11,217 nt of DNA from Actinomycetota bacterium (GTDB lineage: Bacteria; Actinomycetota; Thermoleophilia; Solirubrobacterales; Thermoleophilaceae): assembly GCA_005885165.1 (NCBI GenBank), contig VAXR01000208.1:1-11217 (forward strand). Direction: 5' to 3'. The notes below the pieces were generated by a model that saw nothing but the letters and a program-made list of their open reading frames with translations, was not told where the DNA came from and did no database searches. Shown piece after piece: positions 5,691 to 11,217 of this stretch (position 1 is the stretch's first letter; every line of letters starts with the position of its first letter). The translations under genes and the position numbers were made by a program.

Positions 5691-7445
5691 GTGGAGGCCG
5701 CCACCACCGAGCAGCCGACCCCGCCGCAGCAGGGCGTCTCCTCGTTCGCGAAGTCACTCTTCCTCGGCGAGATCCACGAGGACCTCGTCTTCCCGTATCC
5801 GAGCCCCAGCGACGAGGAGCGGCAGCGGATCCGGGAGCTCGTGAACTCCGCTCGCGAGTTCGGCGAGCACTACGACGAGCGGGCCGTGGAGGAGCGCCGC
5901 TGGATCGGCGACGACGAGATCCGCGAGCTCGGCGCGCGGGGCCTGATGGGCCTCTACGTCCCCCGCGAGTACGGCGGGGCCGGGCTTTCGCAGACGGGCT
6001 ACTGCCGCGTGTGCGAGGAGTTCGCCCAGATCGACGCGACGCTCTCGGTCGTCATGGGCGTTCACCAGTCGATCGGCATGAAGGGCATCGTCCTGTTCGG
6101 CACCGAGGACCAGAAGGCGCGCTTCCTGCCGGACCTCGCGTCGGGGCGGAAGCTCGCCGCGTTCGCGCTAACCGAGCCAAACGCCGGCTCCGACGCCTAC
6201 CACCTCGAGTCGCGCGCAGAGCGCGAGGCGGACGGCTCGTGGCGGCTGAACGGCGAGAAGCGCTACATCGGCAACGGCGACAAGGCGGACGTCCTCGTGA
6301 CGTTCGCGCGCGCGGAGGTCGGCGGCGAGGACCGCCACATCGCGCTCATCCTCGAGAAGGGGATGAAGGGCCTTGAGGTCGGCCACCGCTACGACACGAT
6401 GGGGCTGCGCGGCAACGACCTGCGGAAGCTCCACTACCGCGACGTGCGCGTGCCGGCCGAGAACGTCCTCGGTGAGCCTGGCGATGGCTTCAAGATCGCC
6501 ATGCAGATCCTCAACAACGGGCGGCTCTCGCTCGGGACCGGGTCGGTCGGCGCCTCCAAATGGATGCTCGACCGGGTGATCGCGCACGCGAAGGAGCGCC
6601 GCCAGTTCGGCCGGCCGCTGGCGGACTTCGAGCTGGTGCAGGACAAGATCGGCTGGATGGTCTCGTTCACATTCGGGCTCGAGTCGATGGCGTACCTGAC
6701 CACGGGCCTGGTTGACGCCGGCGTTCCCGACTACTCGCTCGAGTCGGCGATCTGCAAGGTCGCCGGGACCGAGTTCATGTGGTACGCCGCCAACCGCGTC
6801 CTTCAGCTCAAGGGCGGCGAGGGCTACATGCGCGACGAGCCGTACGAGAAGCTCCTGCGCGACATCCGCATCTTCCCGATCTTCGAGGGCGCGAACGACG
6901 TGATGCGCGCCTTCATCGCCCTGTCCGGCATGAAGCCGCTCGGCGAGGAGCTGAAGGAGCTCGCCGACATCAGCCTGTCGGAGCCGATCAGCTCGGTCGG
7001 GGTGCTGGTCGATTACGTCGCGGGCAGGATCCAGCGCGAGGTGCGCCCTGACCGCATCTCGAAGGCGCACGCGGAGCTCGCACGACTTGCCGATCCCGTC
7101 ACCGACCAGGTGAAGCGCCTGCGCTCCCTCGCGGAGGGCCAGTTACGCGAGCACCGTCAGGAGATCGCGGAGCGCCAGTTCGTGCAGAAGCGGCTGGCAG
7201 ACGCGGTGGCCGACATCTACGGCCAGGTGGCGGTGCTCTCGCGGATCACGGCGATCTTCGAGGAGCAGGGGGTGGAGCCGTCCGGGCAGGAGCGCTACAT
7301 CGCCGAGACGTTCTGCCCGCGCGCGGCGAAGCGGGTCGAGAAGGCGCTGAACCAGGTGGAGTCGAACGACGATGAGCGCATGACGGCGATCGCACGGCTC
7401 GCCTACAAGCGCGGCGACTACGGCTACGCGCTGTACGACGACTAG
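5691..7445 (+). CDS. Acyl-CoA dehydrogenase, VLCAD/ACAD9-like
   Basis: FAD-dependent alpha,beta-dehydrogenation of fatty acyl-CoA, the first step of beta-oxidation, passing electrons to ETF. 584 residues, longer than the ~380 of short/medium-chain enzymes because of a helical C-terminal extension (about 430-584) as in very-long-chain enzymes. N-terminal helical domain about 40-155; FAD/substrate loop FALTEPNAGSDA (158-169); middle beta domain about 157-255; RRQFGRPL (303-310); and LRDIRIFPIFEGAND (389-403) with the catalytic base E399 in FEGAND. No targeting peptide; likely cytosolic or peripheral. GTG at 5691 is the first usable start after the upstream gene. There is no strong Shine-Dalgarno (GGA close to the start), consistent with cotranscription with citrate synthase. 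Chain-length preference is inferred from architecture only. Confidence 0.93.
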   Translation: MEAATTEQPTPPQQGVSSFAKSLFLGEIHEDLVFPYPSPSDEERQRIRELVNSAREFGEHYDERAVEERRWIGDDEIRELGARGLMGLYVPREYGGAGLSQTGYCRVCEEFAQIDATLSVVMGVHQSIGMKGIVLFGTEDQKARFLPDLASGRKLAAFALTEPNAGSDAYHLESRAEREADGSWRLNGEKRYIGNGDKADVLVTFARAEVGGEDRHIALILEKGMKGLEVGHRYDTMGLRGNDLRKLHYRDVRVPAENVLGEPGDGFKIAMQILNNGRLSLGTGSVGASKWMLDRVIAHAKERRQFGRPLADFELVQDKIGWMVSFTFGLESMAYLTTGLVDAGVPDYSLESAICKVAGTEFMWYAANRVLQLKGGEGYMRDEPYEKLLRDIRIFPIFEGANDVMRAFIALSGMKPLGEELKELADISLSEPISSVGVLVDYVAGRIQREVRPDRISKAHAELARLADPVTDQVKRLRSLAEGQLREHRQEIAERQFVQKRLADAVADIYGQVAVLSRITAIFEEQGVEPSGQERYIAETFCPRAAKRVEKALNQVESNDDERMTAIARLAYKRGDYGYALYDD

Positions 7446-7482
7446 GTCTGCTTCGGCCGGCGCCGGCGGGCGCCAATGGGGG

Positions 7483-8115
7483 CTAGCCCCGATTCCGGCC
7501 GGTCGGGCCCTCCCACTTCGGGGGCTCCTCGAGATCCTCGGGGTGCGGAAGGGGCGGGAGGACCTTGGCGGGCTTCGGGCGGTCGGTGGGCGGCCCCTTT
7601 TCCTTGTCCCCCAGGCGAACCGTCTCGTCCCGGTACCTGGACCGATCGCGCGCCGGAGCAGGCTCCCAGGGGTCGATGCCCGGCTGCGTAGGCGTCCTCC
7701 GGGGAGGCATCGGGGGAGGGGTCGCGATGTCGTCCGGCGGCCGCTTGGCGCGCTCGCGCAGCCCGGCCAGGATCAGGATGGCCGCGCACACGAGCGCCAG
7801 GAGCCCCTGCCCGAGCGGGCGGTCGAACAGCCGGATGAAGATCAGGAGCCCGGCCCAGATCCCGGCGGCGGCGATCATGGTGCCGTCGCCGAACGGGATG
7901 TGGAACCGGCGGCCCTCGGCACGCTTGCGGAGCATCAGCAGGATGCCGGCGCCGATCAGGAGGATTGCGCCCTCCACGAAGGAGAACGGCCCGAGTGTGC
8001 TCACCATCAGGAGGAGCGCCCCGACGGCGGCGGCGCGCTGCTCGGGCCCCAGCCGGCGCCACGTGGCGGCGACCGTCAGCTTGGGCGGCGGCTCAGAGCG
8101 GGCGACGTCCGCCAT
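7483..8115 (-). CDS. Four-helix membrane protein with proline-rich cytoplasmic tail
   Basis: Unknown function. 210 residues from the ATG at 8115. Four hydrophobic segments lie at about 28-44, 47-63, 78-95 and 103-119, with RKRAEGRR between helices 2 and 3. A long hydrophilic tail (120-210) is rich in Pro, Arg, Asp and Glu (for example PPPMPPRR and PPLPHPED) and is probably disordered and cytoplasmic. ATGs at 8124 and 8157 are possible alternatives. 8115 is preferred because it leaves a short cytoplasmic N-terminus and overlaps the upstream DUF2203 gene by 23 bases, a common coupling arrangement; no TANNNT box precedes it, as expected for a second operon gene. Its 3' end faces the acyl-CoA dehydrogenase gene across 37 bases that hold the 12-bp palindrome GCCGGCGCCGGC (7456-7467). 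Confidence 0.8.
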   Translation of the reverse strand: MADVARSEPPPKLTVAATWRRLGPEQRAAAVGALLLMVSTLGPFSFVEGAILLIGAGILLMLRKRAEGRRFHIPFGDGTMIAAAGIWAGLLIFIRLFDRPLGQGLLALVCAAILILAGLRERAKRPPDDIATPPPMPPRRTPTQPGIDPWEPAPARDRSRYRDETVRLGDKEKGPPTDRPKPAKVLPPLPHPEDLEEPPKWEGPTGRNRG

Positions 8116-8470
8116 AGCCGGCATCGAGCTCGTGCCAGAACGCCACCTCGCCCTCACCCTCCTCCCAGCAGAGGAAGACCTCCTGGCCGTCGCGTATCGA
8201 TGGGAAGTCGATCAGCCCGCGATCGAGGTCGCGCAGGACCACCTCCATCTCCTGAAGCTCAACGAGCGCAGTGCGCATCTCGAGGAAGGCCTCGGAGACC
8301 ACGCGCCCCGGCGCGCCGCCGCCGTTCGTGGGCGCGGCGTCACCGAGCGCGGCGCGCGCCTCCTCGTCGCTCAGGCCCTCACGCGCCTCGCGGAGCCGAG
8401 CGATCCTCTCCTGCACCCAGTCAAGCGCGGCGTTGGCCTGCTCCACGGTGTAGTGGCGGCTGGCGATCAC
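8093..8470 (-). CDS. DUF2203 family protein
   Basis: Conserved bacterial protein of unknown function, 125 residues. The family signature is complete: N-terminal HYTVEQANAALDWVQ (6-20), helical middle, then GLIDFPSIRDGQEVFLCW (85-102) and FWHELDAGYGGRRPL (111-125). Conserved Cys101 and His113 are present. No signal peptide; cytosolic. GTG at 8470 is chosen because the conserved YTVEQAN motif begins only 7 residues in and a TACTCT box on the same strand ends 10 bases upstream. First gene of a two-gene operon with the membrane protein; divergent from the 70-residue protein gene across 70 bases. Family is clear, role unknown. Confidence 0.9.
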   Translation of the reverse strand: MIASRHYTVEQANAALDWVQERIARLREAREGLSDEEARAALGDAAPTNGGGAPGRVVSEAFLEMRTALVELQEMEVVLRDLDRGLIDFPSIRDGQEVFLCWEEGEGEVAFWHELDAGYGGRRPL

Positions 8471-8480
8471 CGTGGGCGAG

Positions 8481-8486
8481 AGAGTA
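8481..8486 (-). promoter_or_regulatory. -10 box of the DUF2203 operon
   Basis: TACTCT on the minus strand, 10 bases before the GTG at 8470, predicting a leader of only a few bases. Confidence 0.35.
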
Positions 8487-8504
8487 ACGGCGGGTCGGCA
8501 GGCC

Positions 8505-8534
8505 TTGGCGACCGTCCCCGGCCGCGATTACCCT
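8505..8534 (+). promoter_or_regulatory. Promoter of the 70-residue protein gene
   Basis: TTGGCG (8505-8510) and TACCCT (8529-8534) are 18 bases apart, and the -10 box ends 6 bases before the ATG at 8541. This is the only start-adjacent box in the window with a recognisable -35 (four of six matches to TTGACA). A leaderless transcript is predicted. Confidence 0.5.
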
Positions 8535-8540
8535 GGTGCC

Positions 8541-8753
8541 ATGACGCACGAGCTGGGCCCGATTGGGCCGGACGAGATCGCCTTCCGGCTGGAGCTGACG
8601 CCGGCGCAGCTCAAGGTGGTCCACTCCGCGCTGCACTCCTTCCTCGACAACTTCGGGCACGACCAGCCCGACGTGCACCGGATCGTCCACCAGCTTCTCG
8701 ACAAGCTCCCGGACGAGCACTCCATCCGCGCGATCGACATCTCCTCGGGCTGA
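8541..8753 (+). CDS. Small conserved-looking protein, unknown function
   Basis: 70 residues, unrecognised family. Soluble, no signal or membrane helix. After a short N-terminus (1-20), residues 21-57 look like two amphipathic helices (PAQLKVVHSALHSFLDNF and PDVHRIVHQLLDKL) carrying five of the seven histidines (H28, H32, H40, H46, H50; also H3, H60) in a loosely i/i+4 pattern, so metal binding is conceivable but not shown. The ATG at 8541 is preferred over an in-frame GTG at 8472 because the promoter-like TACCCT box lies between them, 6 bases before the ATG. It stands alone, divergent from the DUF2203 operon and convergent with the 104-residue gene (32-base gap). Confidence 0.75.
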   Translation: MTHELGPIGPDEIAFRLELTPAQLKVVHSALHSFLDNFGHDQPDVHRIVHQLLDKLPDEHSIRAIDISSG

Positions 8754-8785
8754 GGGCAGGCGCGCGCGGGTGCGGCGCGGCCCGG

Positions 8786-9100
8786 CTACTCGATCGGGAT
8801 GTCCTCGACCTGGGGCTCGAGCTCGGGCTTGTCGAGCCTGTCGAGGTACCAGTCGATCAGGGCCCGGATGGTCAGAAGGAGCTCGCGTTGAAGCGCCGTG
8901 AACTGCTCCTGGAGCTCGTGCGGCACGGCGCGGCGGAGCGCCTCCACGATCGCCACGAGCGCCGAGAGGTCGGGGATGCCGCGCCCGCCTGGCGCTCCAG
9001 CCTTGGCGCGCGTGTGCTCACCGTCGTCACGCCATCCCTCGAAGCGAGGCGGGGACTCGCGCGCCTGGTGTGCGCGAACCCAGTCAGTCCGCTCGTCCAT
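8786..9100 (-). CDS. Small helical protein encoded downstream of ArsA
   Basis: 104 residues, no named family. Residues 1-42 are polar and likely disordered; 44-90 form a strongly helical stretch (SALVAIVEALRRAVPHELQ and RELLLTIRALIDWYLDRL) with a hydrophobic face, possibly an amphipathic or oligomerising segment; the tail is acidic (PELEPQVEDIPIE). The hydrophobic part is broken by charged residues, so a true membrane helix is unlikely. The ATG at 9100 overlaps the last 17 bases of the arsA-like C-terminal reading frame and has a strong GGAGGTG 4 bases upstream inside that frame, so it is translationally linked to arsA and may work with it. I recall similar small proteins next to actinobacterial ArsA genes, but cannot verify this. 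Confidence 0.75.
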   Translation of the reverse strand: MDERTDWVRAHQARESPPRFEGWRDDGEHTRAKAGAPGGRGIPDLSALVAIVEALRRAVPHELQEQFTALQRELLLTIRALIDWYLDRLDKPELEPQVEDIPIE

Positions 9101-9344
9101 CCGACACCTCCGTCCCCTGTCCAGCCGAGACCTTCTCGAACTGGACGCTCAGCGCGCCGTCCTCGAACTGCGCTGATCGCGGCCGGTACGCAGCCATCGT
9201 CGGCGGGAGGATGATCGTCCGCTTCTGCCCGCCCACCCGGACGACCACCTCCGGGCCGATCTTCTTCAGGTCGATGTCCCCCTTCGCGGCGAACGGCAGC
9301 AGCAGTCGCAGAGAGGTCCTGGTGGAGGATCGCTGCGGCGTCAC
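9084..9344 (-). CDS. C-terminal HSP20-like domain piece of the ArsA protein
   Basis: The open frame begins with GTG at 9344 but real homology starts about residue 12 (LRLLLPF). The following text, with KKIGPEVVVRVGGQKRTI (27-44) and LPPTMAAYRPRSAQFEDG (46-63), is the beta-sandwich ArsA tail domain. I see no ribosome site for independent expression, so it is most likely a fragment of the broken gene rather than a free protein. Confidence 0.45.
   Translation of the reverse strand: MTPQRSSTRTSLRLLLPFAAKGDIDLKKIGPEVVVRVGGQKRTIILPPTMAAYRPRSAQFEDGALSVQFEKVSAGQGTEVSDGRAD
9105..9111 (-). promoter_or_regulatory. Shine-Dalgarno GGAGGTG for the 104-residue gene
   Basis: Minus-strand GGAGGTG, 4 bases before the ATG at 9100 and lying within the last codons of the arsA C-terminal frame. 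It fixes the start and supports translational coupling. Confidence 0.7.
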
Positions 9345-10270
9345 GCCCGTCGAAGATCGCGCCCGCGAGCCGCTCCAGCATCTGCTCGCCGATCACCTCC
9401 TGGTCGAAGTAGGGCGCGGTGAGGATGGGCACCGGCGAGAAAGCCGACCGGACGAGCTCCATCTGCTCGCGCTGCACGGCGCGCCATCCGGCGAAGTAGC
9501 CGCCCTCGACCTCCTCGGGGAAGACGCGGTTGACCACCACCGCGTCCGTCAGGTAGCGGTAGAGGTTCAGGTACGTGTAGGTGCGCATGGCCTCGCGGAT
9601 CACCATGCGGTCCGGGTTCATCACGAGCCGGACGGTCGTGGCGGATCGGTCGCGCAGGATGTGGTTGAGCGCCGTGAGGCTCTCCACGAGCCGCTCGACG
9701 TCGTCGAACACTCGGTCGCCCGGAAGCGGCACGTCGAGGAGGGTTCGTGCGAACGGCCGCGCCGCTGCCACCAGCTTGCGCTCGATCGGGAACACCTTCT
9801 CGAGCCACCAGCCGGCGACGTCGGGGAAGGAGAGCAGGCGAAGGGTCTCCCCGGTGGGCGCGCAGTCCACCACGATCGCGTCGAACTCACCGCTCTCGTG
9901 GTGGCGCTTGAGCTGGAGCAGCGAGAACAGCTCGTCCATGCCGGGCGGGACGGTGAGCTCGTCCGCGGTGATGCGGTCCACACCCCGCTCCGCCAGCAGC
10001 TCGCCCATCCAGTCCTGGACGGCCTCCCAGTGGTGCTCCATCTCCTCCTGCGCCTGTACCTCCTGGCCCCAGAGGTTGTCGCCGCAAGGGGTGGGAGCGC
10101 TGCCGAGCTCGGCCGACAGCGAATCGGACAGGCTGTGCGCGGGATCGGTCGAGATCACGAGGGTGCGCATGCCGGCCCCGGCGCAGCGGCGGGCCGTAGC
10201 CGCCGCGACGCTCGTCTTGCCGACGCCCCCCTTGCCCGTATACAGGATCGTGCGCGGCGTCATCGCCGCC

Positions 10271-10280
10271 ATCGTATCCT
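10271..10280. promoter_or_regulatory. Bidirectional promoter core between arsA-like gene and lipoprotein
   Basis: Minus-strand TACGAT (10276 to 10271) ends 7 bases before the ATG at 10263; plus-strand TATCCT (10275-10280) ends 7 bases before the GTG at 10288. The boxes share TA at 10275-10276. Only 24 bases lie between the start codons, and the layout is symmetric. No clear -35 elements are seen. Confidence 0.55.
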
Positions 10281-10287
10281 CGGCGCG

Positions 10288-11217
10288 GTGAACGGCCGCT
10301 GTCCGACGGTGCGCCTCCTCTCGTTCGCGGCTGTCGCCGCGATCGCCCTGGCGGTCGCGGGTTGCGGGGGCAGCAGCTCGAAGGCCGCGAAGGACATCCT
10401 CCGCCGCGGGTTTGCCACCTCGATCGGTAGCGCGAACATCTCGATCGACATCACCGGCAAGCTCGACGGGATCCCCCAGCTGTCGCAGCCGGTGCGCATC
10501 AGGCTGGCAGGCCCGTACTCGAGCAACGGCTCGGCCAAGATCCCGAGCCTCGCCTGGGACGTGAGCATCGCCGGGGGCGGCCAGACCTTCTCCACCGCGA
10601 TCCTCTCGACGGGCGACCGCGCGTTCGTCAACTTCCAGGGCACGAACTATGAGGTCGCGCCCGCGACCGTCGCAAGCCTCAACCGGCGCTGGGCCGCCCG
10701 GCGCTCCGGCGGGCGCACGTTCGGTGCTCTCGGCCTCCACCCGCTCGACTGGGTCGGCAACGCCTCGAAGCAGGGAGAAAGCCAGATCGCCGGCGTCACG
10801 ACCACGCACGTCTCGGCGGCTCTCGACGTCGGGAAGATGCTCTCGGACCTGAACCGCCTCAGCGGGACGGTCGGCGGGCTCACCCGCACGCCTCGCCTGA
10901 CGGCCCACGACATCGATGTCGCCAAGAAGGTCGTGCAGAACCCGCGCTTCGACGTCTACGTGGGCAAGGCCGACAACAAGGTCCGCCGCATCGCCGTGAG
11001 CGTCCAGTTCAAGGTCCCGAGTGGATCGCAGGCCCGGCTCGGCGGACTCAAGGGCGGCACGCTGCAGTTCTCCGTGCAGCTCGCGTCGGTGGGGCAGCCG
11101 CAGCGCATCGTCGCGCCGAAGAGCGCCCGCCCGATCTCGCAGCTTCGCCAGCAGCTGCTGGGCCGCCTCGGGAGCGGGCTCGGTGGCGGCCTGGGAGGCG
11201 GGCTCGGCGGCGCCCTT
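10288..11217 (+). CDS. Secreted lipoprotein, unknown function (3' end outside window)
   Basis: 310 residues are visible and the frame is still open at the right edge. It has a GTG start. The N-terminus is a lipoprotein signal: basic n-region (MNGRCPTVR), hydrophobic core LLSFAAVAAIALAV and lipobox LAVAGC with the lipidated Cys at 26, followed by GGSSS. The protein is therefore anchored to the outer face of the membrane. The mature part (about 35-285) has alternating beta-rich text with repeated TSTGDRAF-like turns, for example SLAWDVSIAGGGQTF (87-101) and AILSTGDRAFVNFQGTNYEV (104-123). It recalls the beta half-barrel LppX/LprG-type lipoproteins, but I cannot assign it. A Gly/Leu-rich tail begins near residue 290. 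The start is fixed by the lipobox spacing and the TATCCT box 7 bases upstream. Divergent from the arsA-like gene. Confidence 0.85.
   Translation, partial: MNGRCPTVRLLSFAAVAAIALAVAGCGGSSSKAAKDILRRGFATSIGSANISIDITGKLDGIPQLSQPVRIRLAGPYSSNGSAKIPSLAWDVSIAGGGQTFSTAILSTGDRAFVNFQGTNYEVAPATVASLNRRWAARRSGGRTFGALGLHPLDWVGNASKQGESQIAGVTTTHVSAALDVGKMLSDLNRLSGTVGGLTRTPRLTAHDIDVAKKVVQNPRFDVYVGKADNKVRRIAVSVQFKVPSGSQARLGGLKGGTLQFSVQLASVGQPQRIVAPKSARPISQLRQQLLGRLGSGLGGGLGGGLGGAL
11176..11211 (+). repeat. Degenerate 12-bp tandem repeats encoding GLGG
   Basis: Three consecutive 12-base units (11176-11187, 11188-11199, 11200-11211), each encoding Gly-Leu-Gly-Gly in the lipoprotein tail. The units differ at several positions, so they are old or selected. 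The array may continue beyond the window. Confidence 0.6.

Larger units (their letters stand above)
9084..10263 (-). pseudogene. ArsA/Get3-like ATPase, frameshifted before its C-terminal domain
   Basis: P-loop ATPase of the ArsA/Get3 anion-pump family; bacterial single-domain members have no firmly known substrate. Counting from the ATG at 10263: deviant Walker A GKGGVGKTS (10-18), switch I STDPAHSLSDSL (38-49), switch II VVDCAPTGETLRLL (131-144), and a nucleotide-base motif near VVVNRVFPEE (242-251). The frame is good to AILHQDL (311-317, base about 9313), then turns to nonsense running to 8872. The expected HSP20-like C-terminal domain (LRLLLPFAAKGDIDLKKIGPE... to FEDGALSVQFE) is read in the frame shifted by +1, ending at 9084. 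A linker of about ten residues normal for the family also seems absent, so the change is more than a one-base slip. The ATG at 10272 is an alternative start, but it lies inside the predicted -10 box. May be a true pseudogene or a sequence error. Confidence 0.8.

Noticed and set aside
6168..7070. 300-residue minus-strand frame opposite the acyl-CoA dehydrogenase
   Set aside because: Antisense shadow; the plus strand carries the catalytic and FAD motifs.
7456..7467. GCCGGCGCCGGC palindrome as a terminator for the convergent genes
   Set aside because: It is perfect but short, has no loop or T-run, and such GC palindromes are common at this base composition.
7565..9214. 549-residue plus-strand frame across several genes
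   Set aside because: It spans three well-supported genes and two intergenic gaps with no family features; a product of few stops in GC-rich DNA.
10264..10908. N-terminal extension of the ArsA frame
   Set aside because: The extension is low-complexity, overlaps the lipoprotein on the other strand, and the ArsA family begins right before its P-loop at 10263.

Overview
The window is GC-rich (about 70% by eye), densely packed bacterial chromosome. Gene content, codon use and GTG starts fit a high-GC actinobacterium. Several proteins (the DUF2203 protein, the 'citrate synthase 2' type enzyme, the ArsA with an HSP20-like tail, small Pro-rich membrane proteins) resemble what I remember from Thermoleophilia/Solirubrobacterales. 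That placement is an inference from memory. I see no phage, insertion sequence, CRISPR array, tRNA or rRNA.

The window alternates divergent and convergent units. In order: the 3' part of a flavin amine oxidase (+, cut by the left edge); a MoxR-type AAA+ ATPase and CoxE-like VWA protein operon (-, 3311 to 1043); a 71-residue two-helix membrane protein (+); a 325-base convergent gap full of inverted repeats (3550-3874); a family-3 O-methyltransferase (-); a citrate synthase and VLCAD-type acyl-CoA dehydrogenase pair (+, 4587-7445); a DUF2203 protein and a four-helix membrane protein (-, 8470 to 7483); a 70-residue conserved-looking protein (+); an ArsA/Get3-like ATPase followed by a 104-residue helical protein (-, 10263 to 8786); and a lipoprotein with a GTG start (+, 10288, runs off the right edge).

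Functionally there are a few loose modules. Acyl-CoA dehydrogenase and citrate synthase link fatty acyl-CoA oxidation to acetyl-CoA consumption. MoxR and VWA form the usual ATPase/metal-binding adaptor pair thought to insert cofactors or remodel partner complexes. ArsA is cotranscribed with a small helical protein and diverges from a lipoprotein.

Three things deserve attention. First, almost every gene that leads a transcription unit has a TANNNT box ending 5-7 bases before its start codon and little or no Shine-Dalgarno, while downstream operon genes lack the box; this suggests widespread leaderless transcription. Second, at two divergent pairs (3311/3334 and 10263/10288) the two TANNNT boxes share their TA, giving a 10-bp bidirectional promoter core. 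Third, two ATPases are damaged: the MoxR protein lacks about 19 residues just after the Walker A helix, and arsA is frameshifted before its C-terminal domain. Both junctions lie in hairpin-forming sequence. I do not see a clearly new multi-gene system.
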